From NCBI GenBank assembly GCA_035718275.1, contig DASTHI010000006.1:62001-126000 (forward strand): a stretch of 64,000 nt of DNA, given 5' to 3'. The notes beneath the pieces were generated by a model that was not told the origin of the DNA, made no database searches, and was given only the letters and a program-made list of their open reading frames with translations. Below, in pieces: positions 51,375 to 60,329 of this stretch. The DNA is from Pseudolabrys sp035718275 (GTDB lineage Bacteria; Pseudomonadota; Alphaproteobacteria; Rhizobiales; Xanthobacteraceae). Numbering within the stretch: the first letter of the stretch is position 1; every line of letters starts with the position of its first letter. Made by a program: the position numbers and the translations under genes.

Positions 51375-51843
51375 GGGCAGTGCCTCCCCTTGTTGAAACA
51401 CAAGCTTAACACAAAGACTCGTGCGCTGCCGAATGCTGCGGCCCCGGGTATGCAATTTGCGGCTGCGGTCATGCTCAGCATTCACGACGTCCGACAACTA
51501 CTTGATCGAGCGCTTGAAAAATTTTTTTTCAGGCTCGCTTCGCAGTGCAAAAGAACGCCGCATGCATCATTTTTCATGGCGATTTTACGGCGAATACCAG
51601 CGGCGAACGGCATGTTGATTCCTGTTGCAGGATGCTGTCGCGACCTCGCGCTCGAGCGCAAAGGGTCCCGACCACGCAAGCAGAAATTTGCGCGCGCCCG
51701 CCTGTGAATGCCGCGTCTCTCAGCGTGCAGACGCGCACGCGCCGAAAGACCGGCAAACCAGTGCAACAGATTCTTAATCCTTAATGCATTTGCCGGTTAC
51801 AGCGTTGAAGCCTCATTAAAAGAACTCCTCGCATTTTGCCAGA
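51375..51843. other. Long non-coding gap before the extensin-family gene
   Basis: About 470 bases with no convincing gene. A plus-strand frame (51117-51707) crosses the metH terminator and the antisense membrane-protein gene, and its product looks random. The stretch 51500-51530 is T/A-rich, unlike the surroundings, and may contain promoters. No RNA gene recognised. Confidence 0.4.
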
Positions 51844-53130
51844 ATGAAGTTTGGAAAGAGCCTGTGTCTTCTCGGGGCTGCCGTGCTGGTCGCGCTCGCC
51901 GGCTGCGGCCGCAGTTTCCTGTCCGGTGAGCGTGAGCCCTGGCGTCGTGAAGCGGAGATCGCGTGCCTGAAATCCGGAGCCGTCAAGCTCGGAGCGACAG
52001 TGGTGCGCGCGGGCTCCATTGAAGGTCCTGGCATATGCGGCGCCGATTTCCCGCTCAAGGTGGCGGCACTAGGCGAGAGTACGCTCGCAATCGGCTACGC
52101 GGACGACGTGCGCCCTCCTGCGGCCATTCCCAATTCATCAACTCGGAGAATGCCGAGCTGGCCCACTTCCGCGCCTGGCTATGGGGCGCCGTCATCGGTC
52201 GGCCAGGTGCCGGCCGAGCAACACCCCACTCAACCGCGCATGCGTTGGGTCCCGGGACCCCCACCAGCACGCATCTATGACTTCAAGCAGGGTGCCGGGG
52301 CCCCAATGACGCTGAACCCGCAAGGCGTATCTATCGATCCGCCCGGTGCAGCCCCGCTGCCGGATGACATCCCCGATGATGCCATGCTTCCGTCCCGCGA
52401 TGGCAGGGCGACGCATTCGCCCGCAACATCTCCAGCGGCCCTCTATCAGGGTCAGCCGCGACAAGCACCGGTGATCGGACGTGGGCGCGCGTCTCAGGCC
52501 ATGGCCCCAATGACGCCGGCCGTATTGACCCCAGCGGCAACGCTGGCTTGTCCTATCGTCTCGGCACTCGATCATTGGGTGGCCGAAGGGATACAGCCTG
52601 CAGCACTGCGCTGGTTCGGCACTCAGGTCGTTGAGGTCAAGCAGATCTCAGCCTATGCGTGCCGCAGCATGGTCGGTGCCGGCACTTCGCATATTTCGGA
52701 GCACGCGTTCGGCAATGCGATCGACATCGCCGCTTTCACATTGGCCGACGGCCGGCACATCACCGTTCAGGAAGGCTGGCATGGCACGCCCGAAGAGCAG
52801 GGCTTCCTGCACGATGTGCAGTTTTCGGCTTGCAATTATTTCAACACGGTTCTGGCGCCGGGCTACAATGCAGCGCATTACAATCACATTCATGTCGATC
52901 TGATGCGCCGCGCGAGTGGTGAAAGGCCCTGTCGGCCGGAGCCTGTCGCCGGCGAAATCGCGGCGGCGAAGGCTCGTGCATCCTATGCCCGCAAACGGCG
53001 AGTGCCCGCCTATACGGGGTCGGTTTTCAGGGCCGCCGGGACACCACAGTCGCCGCCTGCCACGCCCGGCGCCGACGGCTACGTCCGCGAGCCCGGTCAC
53101 GCCGAAATACCGGCTGCGCGGCGCATGTGA
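51844..53130 (+). CDS. Extensin-family lipoprotein (D,D-peptidase/VanY-like fold)
   Basis: The 428-residue protein has a lipoprotein signal (LLGAAVLVALAGC, lipobox LAGC). A Pro/Ala-rich low-complexity region (about 95-235) follows, then an extensin-like C-terminal domain split around it: IACLKSGAVKLG and GPGICGADFPLKVAAL before, and SAYACRSMVGAGTSHISEHA, FGNAIDIAAFTLADGR, HYNHIHVDLM after. The SEHAFGNAID and HxH motifs match the zinc site of LAS-type peptidases. It is probably attached to the outer membrane and acts on the cell wall. The linker between the halves is unusually long. Confidence 0.88.
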   Translation: MKFGKSLCLLGAAVLVALAGCGRSFLSGEREPWRREAEIACLKSGAVKLGATVVRAGSIEGPGICGADFPLKVAALGESTLAIGYADDVRPPAAIPNSSTRRMPSWPTSAPGYGAPSSVGQVPAEQHPTQPRMRWVPGPPPARIYDFKQGAGAPMTLNPQGVSIDPPGAAPLPDDIPDDAMLPSRDGRATHSPATSPAALYQGQPRQAPVIGRGRASQAMAPMTPAVLTPAATLACPIVSALDHWVAEGIQPAALRWFGTQVVEVKQISAYACRSMVGAGTSHISEHAFGNAIDIAAFTLADGRHITVQEGWHGTPEEQGFLHDVQFSACNYFNTVLAPGYNAAHYNHIHVDLMRRASGERPCRPEPVAGEIAAAKARASYARKRRVPAYTGSVFRAAGTPQSPPATPGADGYVREPGHAEIPAARRM

Positions 53131-53148
53131 GCAGGTGCAGACGTATCT

Positions 53149-54069
53149 CTAAAGCGCTGCGTCGAGCAGCATCGCGGCAAAAAGAACAAGCCCGGCCTCG
53201 CGGTTTGACTTGAACAGCATAAGGCAGTGAGAGGGGTCGTCGATTTCGATCCGGATTACCTGCCAGGCCAGATGAGCGGCGAAGGCGATGATGCCGATAG
53301 CAAAGACGATGCCGCCGCCAGCCATGAAACCAGCTGCCGCAATCAGCACCGTAGCGCCGGCATAGAACGCCGCAAGCATGTGTGGTGTACGTTCGCCAAA
53401 AAGCAGCGCGGTAGATTTGATGCCGATCAGGAGATCGTCATCGCGGTCCTGATGTGCATAGATCGTGTCATAGCCGATCACCCAGAGAATTGAGCCACCA
53501 TACAGTACGATCGGCGCCCAATCGAGGCGCGCGAATGTGGCAGGCCACCCCATGAGGGCACCCCACGAAAAGGCAAGTCCGAGAAAAATCTGCGGCCAGT
53601 AAGTGATGCGCTTCATAAAAGGGTAGACGGCAACCACCAGCAGCGACGCAAGGCCCGTAACCACGGTGAATCGATTGAATTGCACCAAGACCAGCAGTCC
53701 AACGAGCGCCTGAGCCAGCATGAAGACCGTGGCTTGTGCGGCCGTGACTTGTCCTGAAGGGATCGGACGCGAGCGCGTGCGCTCGACACGCCCGTCAAGA
53801 TCGCGATCGACTAGATCGTTCCAGGTGCATCCTGCTCCACGCATCGCGAATGCGCCAACGAAGAACAGGACAATGTGCCAGACATTCGGAAAACTTTCCG
53901 CGTGCATGGCCGCAAGGCCGACTGACCACCAGCAAGGAATCAGCAGCAGCCAGGAACCGATCGGCCGGTCGAGCCGCGCCAGACGAAGATACGGACGCGT
54001 GAAAGGCGGCGCGAGATTGTCGACCCAGTTTCCGGTCGCATCCGAGACACGTCCGGCACTCTCGCTCAT
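53149..54069 (-). CDS. ubiA: 4-hydroxybenzoate octaprenyltransferase
   Basis: The 306-residue inner-membrane prenyltransferase has eight to nine helices. First Asp motif: CTWNDLVDRDLDGRVERTRS with NDxxDxxxD; second: GYDTIYAHQDRDDDLLIG. FTRPYLRLARLDRPIGSWLL is the usual N-terminal stretch. It attaches the polyprenyl tail to 4-hydroxybenzoate in ubiquinone synthesis. The downstream end is convergent with the extensin-family gene (18 bases). Its start overlaps the stop of the small exported protein gene by 4 bases. Confidence 0.96.
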   Translation of the reverse strand: MSESAGRVSDATGNWVDNLAPPFTRPYLRLARLDRPIGSWLLLIPCWWSVGLAAMHAESFPNVWHIVLFFVGAFAMRGAGCTWNDLVDRDLDGRVERTRSRPIPSGQVTAAQATVFMLAQALVGLLVLVQFNRFTVVTGLASLLVVAVYPFMKRITYWPQIFLGLAFSWGALMGWPATFARLDWAPIVLYGGSILWVIGYDTIYAHQDRDDDLLIGIKSTALLFGERTPHMLAAFYAGATVLIAAAGFMAGGGIVFAIGIIAFAAHLAWQVIRIEIDDPSHCLMLFKSNREAGLVLFAAMLLDAAL

Positions 54070-54551
54070 TTTCCGAGAGGATTGCCGGTGAGCGTATCGA
54101 AGGTGCCGCGACCAGTCTTGATGTTGTTCGAATTGGGCACCGGGTTTGAGAGGGCATCACTGAGCGTCGGTCCCGGCCGCTGCACCGGCGCTGCGGCCGC
54201 ATGACATACTTTCGTGCGGATGTCGGATGTTTTCGCAATTCCCTCCTTCAGATTCGCCACGATCTGCGGAGGGATGCCGCACCACACGCCGTTGGTCTCC
54301 GCGTATTTGAGCATTTTCGTTTGCGCGGCGACAAAGCCCGTAAAGAGCTGACATGCCTCGCGCGGCGGAGCCTTGCGTTCACCTGCTGCGCGGATGGCGG
54401 TTGCCTTCTTCTCCGCTTCGGTGCGAAGCTTCATGAATTCCTGCACGCAGGGAGGTTCCTGCTGAGGGGGCGCGGGCTGAAACTGAGCCCTAACCCCTTC
54501 CGCGAAGATCGGAAGCAGGCAAAGCGCGATGGCAATCCGGCCAAAGATCAT
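54066..54551 (-). CDS. Exported hypothetical protein upstream of ubiA
   Basis: The 161-residue protein has a signal peptide (FGRIAIALCLLPIFAEGVRA), then QFQPAPPQQEPPCVQEFMKL, a charged helix (TEAEKKATAIRAAGERKAP), GVWCGIPPQIVANLKEGIAK and a C-terminal NIKTGRGTFDTLTGNPLGK. Four Cys in the mature part could form two disulphides. Such a gene next to ubiA is common in Bradyrhizobium-like genomes as far as I recall; function unknown. ATG 54551 has AAGGA 8 bases before. Overlap with ubiA suggests coupling. Confidence 0.8.
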   Translation of the reverse strand: MIFGRIAIALCLLPIFAEGVRAQFQPAPPQQEPPCVQEFMKLRTEAEKKATAIRAAGERKAPPREACQLFTGFVAAQTKMLKYAETNGVWCGIPPQIVANLKEGIAKTSDIRTKVCHAAAAPVQRPGPTLSDALSNPVPNSNNIKTGRGTFDTLTGNPLGK

Positions 54552-54712
54552 GAACACATCCTTCTCAAGCCCCGCCCTGCCGGCAAGCTGGCCTCATTGG
54601 CTTATAACAAGCCGAATGCGTCGGGAAGGCGGCAGGGCGACGCCCCCATAAGGGCCTCGCCCGGGTCGCCCGGAGCGCGTAAACGAGCCTGGTCACAAGC
54701 CCGAACAGTCTG

Positions 54713-55462
54713 ATGCCACGCTACGAATTTCGAAGTCCCCGGCTCTATGTCGATGCACCTTTGGCTCCCGATGCGAGGATTGCGCTCGATCGGGACCAGG
54801 TGAATCACCTTGTCAATGTGCTGCGTTTGCGTCCCGGCGACGACGTTTTGCTTTTCAATGGTCGTGATGGTGAATGGCAGGCCAGCATTTCCGAAGCCGG
54901 CAAACGCGCAGCGACTCTCGAGATTGGCAAATGTGTGCGCAGCCAGCCGCGTGAGGGCAATCTCCACTTCCTGTTTGCGCCGCTCAAGCACGTTCGCCTC
55001 GATTATCTTGTCCAAAAGGCCGTCGAAATGGGTGCTTCGCAGTTTTGTCCCGTGCTGACGCGCTACACGCAGGTGGCGCGCGTGAACGTCACCCGTATGC
55101 GCGCCAACGTCGTCGAGGCGGCGCAACAATGCGGTATTCTGGCACTGCCCAAAGTGAGCGATCCCGTTCCGCTTGAGGCGGCCATCGATGCACCCCACGG
55201 GCTTTTGGTGTTTTGCGATGAAGATGCACAGGTGAAGGATCCCCTGGCGGCACTGAGCGAAGCAAAGCCGCATGTCGGCCCGATCGCTGTTCTGGTCGGC
55301 CCCGAAGGCGGTTTCGCCGAGGAGGAACGAGATGCGCTTCTCAGGCGCAAGAATGTGATCCAAATCGCGCTGGGCCCCCGGATCCTTCGCGCCGATACCG
55401 CGGCGGTCGCGGCACTTGCGCTGGTACAGGCTGTGCTGGGGGACTGGCGCGCGGCGGTTTGA
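54713..55462 (+). CDS. rsmE: 16S rRNA (uracil-1498-N3)-methyltransferase
   Basis: The 249-residue SPOUT methyltransferase has an N-terminal PUA-like part (RYEFRSPRLYVDAPLAPD; HLVNVLRLRPGDDVLLFNG), then the knot: LVQKAVEMGASQFCPVLTRYTQ, VLVGPEGGFAEEERDALL and LGPRILRADTAAVAALAL. These are the family's SAM-binding loops. It is divergent from the ubiA pair, an arrangement I know from Hyphomicrobiales. The glutamate-cysteine ligase gene that often follows rsmE there is absent. Confidence 0.95.
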   Translation: MPRYEFRSPRLYVDAPLAPDARIALDRDQVNHLVNVLRLRPGDDVLLFNGRDGEWQASISEAGKRAATLEIGKCVRSQPREGNLHFLFAPLKHVRLDYLVQKAVEMGASQFCPVLTRYTQVARVNVTRMRANVVEAAQQCGILALPKVSDPVPLEAAIDAPHGLLVFCDEDAQVKDPLAALSEAKPHVGPIAVLVGPEGGFAEEERDALLRRKNVIQIALGPRILRADTAAVAALALVQAVLGDWRAAV

Positions 55463-55548
55463 ACGGAGAAAGGTCGCTTGTGCATAAATCCAGGATGGCT
55501 GCCCGAAATTTATGATAGGGTTCACTAGCGGCTTCGGGGAGGCGATCC

Positions 55549-56004
55549 ATGAAGGCTCTGTCTACTTTCGTATGCTTTTTGATGGCGGTTACATTCATTG
55601 CGGCTGGTGGGACGACTCCGGCTGCGGCGGCCGGATGGCTAGAAAAGAGCTTCTATCTGATCGGGCCGCGCTATGATGACGTGGTCCCACCCTGCGAGGC
55701 CGGACTCGGCACCATCGCACAACGTTTCGCGGAAAAAGAGAGCCAGTATTGGAATTCAAACCTGCAAATTACAGGGTTTGATCGCGTGCGCGAAACGGCT
55801 TATCGGCCATGGGCGCCGGAAACGATCCCGCGCCGCTTCTGCAGCGCCCGGGCGCTCGTAACGGATGGACGGCCGCGTACAGTTCACTATTGGATCGGCG
55901 AGGACACCGGCATCATCGGCGCTACATGGGGTGTCGAATGGTGTGTCGTAGGCCTCGATCGCAATTGGGCGTACAATCCAGGGTGCAAGATGGCTCAACC
56001 TTGA
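55549..56004 (+). CDS. Exported hypothetical protein
   Basis: The 151-residue protein has a signal peptide (KALSTFVCFLMAVTFIAA, cleavage after AAA), then GWLEKSFYLIGPRYDDVVPP, ITGFDRVRETAYRPWAPETI, RRFCSARALVTDGRPRTVHY and GATWGVEWCVVGLDRNWAYN. Four Cys and many aromatic residues suggest a small disulphide-bonded periplasmic domain. I recognise it only as a conserved alphaproteobacterial family without a function. GAGGCGATCC precedes the ATG. RNase T2, also periplasmic, is next on the strand. Confidence 0.78.
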   Translation: MKALSTFVCFLMAVTFIAAGGTTPAAAAGWLEKSFYLIGPRYDDVVPPCEAGLGTIAQRFAEKESQYWNSNLQITGFDRVRETAYRPWAPETIPRRFCSARALVTDGRPRTVHYWIGEDTGIIGATWGVEWCVVGLDRNWAYNPGCKMAQP

Positions 56005-56092
56005 GTTCCGTCCGTTGTGATCACGGTTCATTCTCATCTGTTCGCTGAGCGTTCATGCTGCGGCGGTCTTTCGAGAGTGGAACCGTTGCCCG

Positions 56093-56845
56093 ATGCTCAT
56101 TTCCGATTTGTTCTCGTCTCGTGCTCCTGGCTGCTTGAAGCGCGCCGGCCACGCCACGCGCGCGGCGAAGCAAGTCATTCTGTCTCTTGGTGTCTTCCTG
56201 ATTCCGGCCCTCGCACTGGCCCAGGATTCCAGCCGAGGCGAAGCGGGGCAATTCGATTATTTTGTGCTGGCGCTCTCGTGGTCTCCTTCTTATTGCCAGG
56301 CGGCTCAGGAGCGTGGTCGCCGTCGCCCCGCGGATGAGCAATGCTCCGGGCGCCCCTTCGCTTTCGTCGTGCATGGGCTCTGGCCTCAATACGAACGCGG
56401 CTTTCCCTCTTATTGCCAGGTCCCTGCCCCACGACTGAATCGTCGCCTTGTCACCAGCATGCTTGACCTGATGCCTAGCGCGGGACTGATCTTCCATGAA
56501 TGGCAGCGTCACGGCACATGCAGTGGGCTGGACCCAGCAGCGTTCTTTCAGACCGTGCGCAAAGCATACGCATCGGTCAATGTGCCGTCACAGTACACCG
56601 AGCTTAGTGAGCCCATTTCGGTCAGTCCGAGTGAAGTGGTGAATGCATTCGTGAACGCGAACTCCGGACTTTCAAGGGGTGCGATCAGCATCTCGTGTGA
56701 CAACAAACGACTGACCGAGATACGCCTCTGTCTGACGAAAAATCTTTCCTTTCGCGCATGCCCTGAGATTACGCGTCGTTCGTGCCGCCGGGATCACATT
56801 ATCATGCCGGCAGTGCGCGGCACGATCTCTAAACGTGGCCGATGA
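56093..56845 (+). CDS. Ribonuclease T2 family protein
   Basis: The 250-residue exported RNase has both catalytic segments: CAS I FAFVVHGLWPQYERGFPSYC (catalytic His) and CAS II IFHEWQRHGTCSGL (Glu/His). The membrane-spanning signal is VILSLGVFLIPALALAQ, about residues 28-45, so the true start may be later than 56093. LALSWSPSYCQAAQERG is the usual entry to the domain. It degrades RNA in the periplasm or outside. Single gene downstream of the exported hypothetical. Confidence 0.92.
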   Translation: MLISDLFSSRAPGCLKRAGHATRAAKQVILSLGVFLIPALALAQDSSRGEAGQFDYFVLALSWSPSYCQAAQERGRRRPADEQCSGRPFAFVVHGLWPQYERGFPSYCQVPAPRLNRRLVTSMLDLMPSAGLIFHEWQRHGTCSGLDPAAFFQTVRKAYASVNVPSQYTELSEPISVSPSEVVNAFVNANSGLSRGAISISCDNKRLTEIRLCLTKNLSFRACPEITRRSCRRDHIIMPAVRGTISKRGR

Positions 56846-56926
56846 CAATATAGGGAACAACGTTCAGGCCGAGTCGCGAATGAGTTGATCTAGCCGCAGT
56901 TGCGGCGGGGAAGTCGAGGATTTGGT

Positions 56927-57790
56927 GTGAACTACCGACACGATTTCCACGCCGGCAACTTCGCCGATGTGTTCAAGCACGTAGTGTTGTGTCGCATTCT
57001 GCACTACCTGCGCGCAAAGCCGGCTGCGTTTCGAGTCATCGATACGCATGCGGGCGCGGGACTCTATGATCTTGCCGGAGATGCCGCCACGCGCGGCGGC
57101 GAATGGCATGACGGTATCGAGCGGATCTTGTACGCACCATTTGCGGAGCCGGTCGCTGCTCTGCTTTCGCCCTATCTTGACGTTGTGCGCGCCGTGAACG
57201 AGCGCCAGCAATTGCGTTTCTATCCCGGATCGCCTGCCGTTACGCGCGCGTGGCTCCGCTCCCAAGATCGCCTGATTGCGTGCGAAATTGAATCGACCGT
57301 TAAGGCCCTATCCCGAAATCTGCGAGGCGATGATAGGATAAAAATCCTAGAAATCGACGGATGGACGGCCCTGAATGCGTATGTGCCTCCCAAAGAGCGG
57401 CGTGGAGTCGTGCTGGTCGATCCGCCTTTCGAAGACGAAAGCGATTTTTGGTATCTGGCGGAGGGGCTCGCCGGTGCGCACCGGAAGTGGCCGACTGGCA
57501 TTTACGCCCTGTGGTACCCAATCAAAGGGCGGCGCGAACCCGAATTACTGGCCAAAAGGCTGAAGCGGCTCGGAATCCCAAAAATCTTGAGGGCCGAGCT
57601 CATCCCGACGCAACCCGGCAGGCCAGCCGGCCTGCAAGGCGCCGGCATGATCATCGTTAACCCGCCGTGGCCCCTGAAGGAGGAACTTTCCGTGCTGCTT
57701 CCGAGCCTTGCGGCCGTTTTGCGCCGAACGGAAAAAGCGGGCACCCGGCTCGAATGGTTAGGCGAGGAACGCCTGACCACCTCATCGTAA
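56927..57790 (+). CDS. rlmJ: 23S rRNA (adenine-2030-N6)-methyltransferase
   Basis: The 287-residue SAM enzyme has the RlmJ opening NYRHDFHAGNFADVFKHVV, motif I FRVIDTHAGAGLYDL, catalytic motif IV VLVDPPFEDESDFW and NPPWPLKEELSVLLPSL at the end. Length fits (about 280). I chose GTG 56927, which gives the exact family N-terminus; GAGGAT is 8 bases upstream. A hairpin follows 3 bases after the stop. Confidence 0.94.
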   Translation: MNYRHDFHAGNFADVFKHVVLCRILHYLRAKPAAFRVIDTHAGAGLYDLAGDAATRGGEWHDGIERILYAPFAEPVAALLSPYLDVVRAVNERQQLRFYPGSPAVTRAWLRSQDRLIACEIESTVKALSRNLRGDDRIKILEIDGWTALNAYVPPKERRGVVLVDPPFEDESDFWYLAEGLAGAHRKWPTGIYALWYPIKGRREPELLAKRLKRLGIPKILRAELIPTQPGRPAGLQGAGMIIVNPPWPLKEELSVLLPSLAAVLRRTEKAGTRLEWLGEERLTTSS

Positions 57791-57793
57791 CAA

Positions 57794-57815
57794 GCGGCCC
57801 TTTCCACAGGGCCGC
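57794..57815 (+). terminator. Hairpin terminator after rlmJ
   Basis: GCGGCCCT (57794-57801) and AGGGCCGC (57808-57815) pair perfectly with a 6-base loop directly after the rlmJ stop. No T-run follows, so termination may be partial. Confidence 0.55.
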
Positions 57816-57858
57816 ACTTGGTGTGTAGTTCTGCGCTGGCAGTGACGTTCCGCCTCCT

Positions 57859-57955
57859 GTGGGGGCCGGCGGAGTTGACTGAGGCCATTCTGGCTGACGC
57901 TTTCCCCGATTGTGAATGTCCAGCCGAGCTGCCGTGCGTGGGGCCGGCGGCGGAG
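57859..57955 (+). repeat. Short direct repeat in the cspA-like leader
   Basis: GTGGGGGCCGGCGGAG (57859-57874) recurs as GTGGGGCCGGCGGCGGAG (57938-57955), the second copy ending just before the ribosome site of the cold-shock gene. The leader is about 160 bases, the long kind expected for csp mRNAs that refold with temperature. A structural role is inferred. Confidence 0.35.
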
Positions 57956-57978
57956 CAGAGGGGGAAGGAGTTTCCGCG

Positions 57979-58194
57979 ATGGCACAAACGGGTGTCGTAA
58001 AATTCTTCAATGGCGAACGGGGCTACGGATTCATCAAACCCGATGACGGCGGCCGCGACGTGTTCGTCCATATTACCGCGGTCGAGCAGGCTGGCCTAAA
58101 GGGATTGAACGAGGGCCAGCGGATCAGCTTCGACGTCGAACCAGACAAGAAGGGCAAAGGGCCCAAAGCTGTCAATCTGGTCATCACAGGCTAG
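57979..58194 (+). CDS. Cold-shock protein, CspA family
   Basis: The 71-residue single cold-shock domain has VVKFFNGERGYGFIKPDDGG (RNP1) and DVFVHITAVEQAGL (RNP2). It binds single-stranded RNA/DNA and melts mRNA structures. AAGGAG lies about 9 bases before ATG 57979. The 5' leader contains a direct repeat, and a small CTCGGA-TT-TCCGAG hairpin lies about 20 bases after the stop. Confidence 0.95.
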   Translation: MAQTGVVKFFNGERGYGFIKPDDGGRDVFVHITAVEQAGLKGLNEGQRISFDVEPDKKGKGPKAVNLVITG

Positions 58195-58573
58195 ACTGAA
58201 GTTAGACGAACTCGGATTTCCGAGGCCGTCCTTTCCTGAAAGGTGCATCGTGTGCCGTGCATCCTGAGGGCGATCGTGCGGGATCATGCACGAGAAAAGA
58301 TTTCACGCTTGAGAGCGAAGATGTGCAGAACGCACGGACTGGTATCCGCTGCGTAAGTTAGACCGAGTCGACTTCGACCCGAACTCAGAGTGCCGCGGAG
58401 CTGACGGCGACCCGAATATCTTGTTGACGCGGTGTCTGTGATGCGCACACACGACAAAAATCGGCCTAGCAACAACAGCGAATGAAATCTCGGGAAGCCC
58501 TCAGCTGTCAGAACCAATCATGCAAATCGACGTCGCTCGATCTGAAATCTCCCAACGCCCCATTCACAGATTA
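58195..58573. other. Intergenic gap after cspA-like gene
   Basis: This is 379 bases between convergent genes. Apart from the short CTCGGATTTCCGAG hairpin near its start I see no gene, repeat or RNA. Antisense frames here give random-looking peptides. Confidence 0.4.
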
Positions 58574-59194
58574 TCAATTGGGCCAGAAACGATAATTGAT
58601 TCCGAAACGCAGATAACTTGATTGCAGGCCGTTATCGACGCCGGTGATCGTATAGGCCCGACTACCGAGATCCACATACAGGTATTCGACTTTGGCCGAC
58701 CAGTTCGGGGTGAAGCCAACCTCCATCCCAACACCGCCTGACCAACCGAGAAGCGTCTTACTCTCTTCGGTTCCGAAGAACTCACCTTTCAAGTCGCCGT
58801 ATGCGAGACCAAGCGTGCCGTACAGCAGCGCAGTACTATTAACAGCGAAACCCAGCCGGCCACGCAATGTCCCAAACCACGGATTGGAAAACTTGTAGGG
58901 AGCGAAGGTGTCATCGGCTGCGCTGACCTGAAGATCGGTCTCCGCGCCGATTACAAACCGGTCCATCTGCCAATTGTAGCCGACCTGGCCGCCCCCGGCG
59001 GCACCGCGCGGATCAACGCTGCTGTTCGTGACCGAGCCCCATTGGTAACCAACATTGAGTCCGGCATAAAAGCCGGTCCACCTGTCGGCCTGTAGTCCTG
59101 GATAATAGGTAGCCGGAGCACGCGGAAAGTCCGCCGCTACAGCCATTCCTGCGGTAGTGCACACCAGCATCACGGCCAGGACCGACTGCTTCAT
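58574..59194 (-). CDS. Outer-membrane beta-barrel protein (Omp25/RopB-like)
   Basis: The 206-residue protein has a signal peptide (KQSVLAVMLVCTTAGMAVA) and an eight-stranded barrel pattern with alternating residues and turns: WTGFYAGLNVGYQWGSVTN, GGQVGYNWQMDRFVIGAETD, GFTPNWSAKVEYLYVDLGSR and a C-terminal SYLRFGINYRFWPN ending in an aromatic strand. GGAGGG precedes ATG 59194. The family is abundant in Hyphomicrobiales and structural in the outer membrane. Confidence 0.92.
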   Translation of the reverse strand: MKQSVLAVMLVCTTAGMAVAADFPRAPATYYPGLQADRWTGFYAGLNVGYQWGSVTNSSVDPRGAAGGGQVGYNWQMDRFVIGAETDLQVSAADDTFAPYKFSNPWFGTLRGRLGFAVNSTALLYGTLGLAYGDLKGEFFGTEESKTLLGWSGGVGMEVGFTPNWSAKVEYLYVDLGSRAYTITGVDNGLQSSYLRFGINYRFWPN

Positions 59195-59500
59195 CTTACC
59201 CTCCACGCAACTCGCGCCTTCTGGCGGCACGAGATGGCGCAAAAAAAGGAGCGTTCGCGCCACCGAGCCGGCGAAACATCGACAATTTCGAGGAAGAGTT
59301 ATCGGGGCTTCTAGGTTAAACGCCTGTAAATCATCCCCTGGCGGGCAACCGATATCCCTAAAGAAGAATTATTTTTAATGGCTTCGTAAGTTGCACATTT
59401 ACCATTCTCATCAAAGCGTCGTTTACTCTCAGCCGATTGGGGTGGTGCCGAACCGGCGGCACTGGAACAGTTGCACAGCAGCGATGCGATGTGAGTCAGA
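59195..59500. other. Intergenic gap between OMP gene and SDR gene
   Basis: 306 bases, divergent. It is AT-richer around 59360-59420. It must hold the promoters of the porin-like gene and of the SDR-uvrC unit. A 69-residue minus-strand frame was weighed and not accepted. Confidence 0.35.
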
Positions 59501-60268
59501 ATGGGCGCGAGTAAGAACATTCAGCGAGCAGCACTCATAACGGGTTCTGCAAAGCGTATCGGAGCGAGCATTGCCCGAGGTCTGGCCGGTGCAGGCTATT
59601 CGGTCGTTCTGCATGCGAACCGTTCGCGGGAGGACGCAGAAGGTCTCGCAGCCGAGATCGTTGAGGGAGGCGGGCGTGCTCGGGTCGTCCTCGCCGATCT
59701 TTCCGACGCCGAAGCGGTTCGTGGGCTCATTCCGGCGGCCGCCGCGTTTGGTCAACTCACGCTTCTCGTCAACAATGCCGGTGAGTTTGAACCGGACGAT
59801 ATCGAGACGCTGTCGCTCGCGAATTTCCGCCGTGCCCTGGCGGTCAATCTTGAAGCGCCGCTTTTCCTTTCACAGGCATTTTCCACGCAGGCTCCGGCTA
59901 ACGCGGATGCGTCGATCGTCAACATTCTCGACCAGCGCGTGTTCAAGCCCAATCCGCGCTTTTTCTCGTACACGCTGAGCAAGAGCGCTCTGCATACAGC
60001 AACGGTCACCTTGGCACAGGCACTTGCGCCGAAGCTGCGGGTCAACGCGGTCGCACCAGGGCCGACCCTTCCGAGCCCCCGCCAAACCGATGCTCAATTT
60101 GCCGCACAGGCACACAGCCTGCCCCTCCAGCACGGACCCCGCCCGGATGATATAGCTGCCGCGGTTCTCTACCTTGCGGAGGCGAGGGCGGTTACCGGAA
60201 TGACCATTGCAGTCGACGGCGGTCAGCATCTCGCCTGGCGGACAGCCGACAACGAGATTGTAGAATAG
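59501..60268 (+). CDS. SDR family protein, pteridine reductase (FolM)-like
   Basis: The 255-residue SDR has AALITGSAKRIGASIARGLA (the TGxxKRIG form is typical of PTR1/FolM), LLVNNAGEFEPDDIETLS, catalytic FFSYTLSKSALHTATVTLA (Tyr-x3-Lys) and GMTIAVDGGQHLAW. FolM-type enzymes reduce dihydromonapterin or dihydrofolate. It precedes uvrC by 61 bases on the same strand. The substrate is inferred from motif style only. Confidence 0.85.
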   Translation: MGASKNIQRAALITGSAKRIGASIARGLAGAGYSVVLHANRSREDAEGLAAEIVEGGGRARVVLADLSDAEAVRGLIPAAAAFGQLTLLVNNAGEFEPDDIETLSLANFRRALAVNLEAPLFLSQAFSTQAPANADASIVNILDQRVFKPNPRFFSYTLSKSALHTATVTLAQALAPKLRVNAVAPGPTLPSPRQTDAQFAAQAHSLPLQHGPRPDDIAAAVLYLAEARAVTGMTIAVDGGQHLAWRTADNEIVE

Positions 60269-60329
60269 AATTGCCGAAGCAGCGGCGCGCGGTCGTGCGC
60301 TGTTGCATGCGGCGCATTATCTTTATGGC

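Noticed and set aside
51117..51707. 196-residue plus-strand frame after metH
   Set aside because: It crosses the metH terminator and the antisense membrane-protein gene; composition is random and no ribosome site is present.
59311..59520. 69-residue minus-strand frame resembling a short lipoprotein
   Set aside because: Its start lies inside the SDR gene and no ribosome site or family is evident, though the C-terminal part looks somewhat protein-like.
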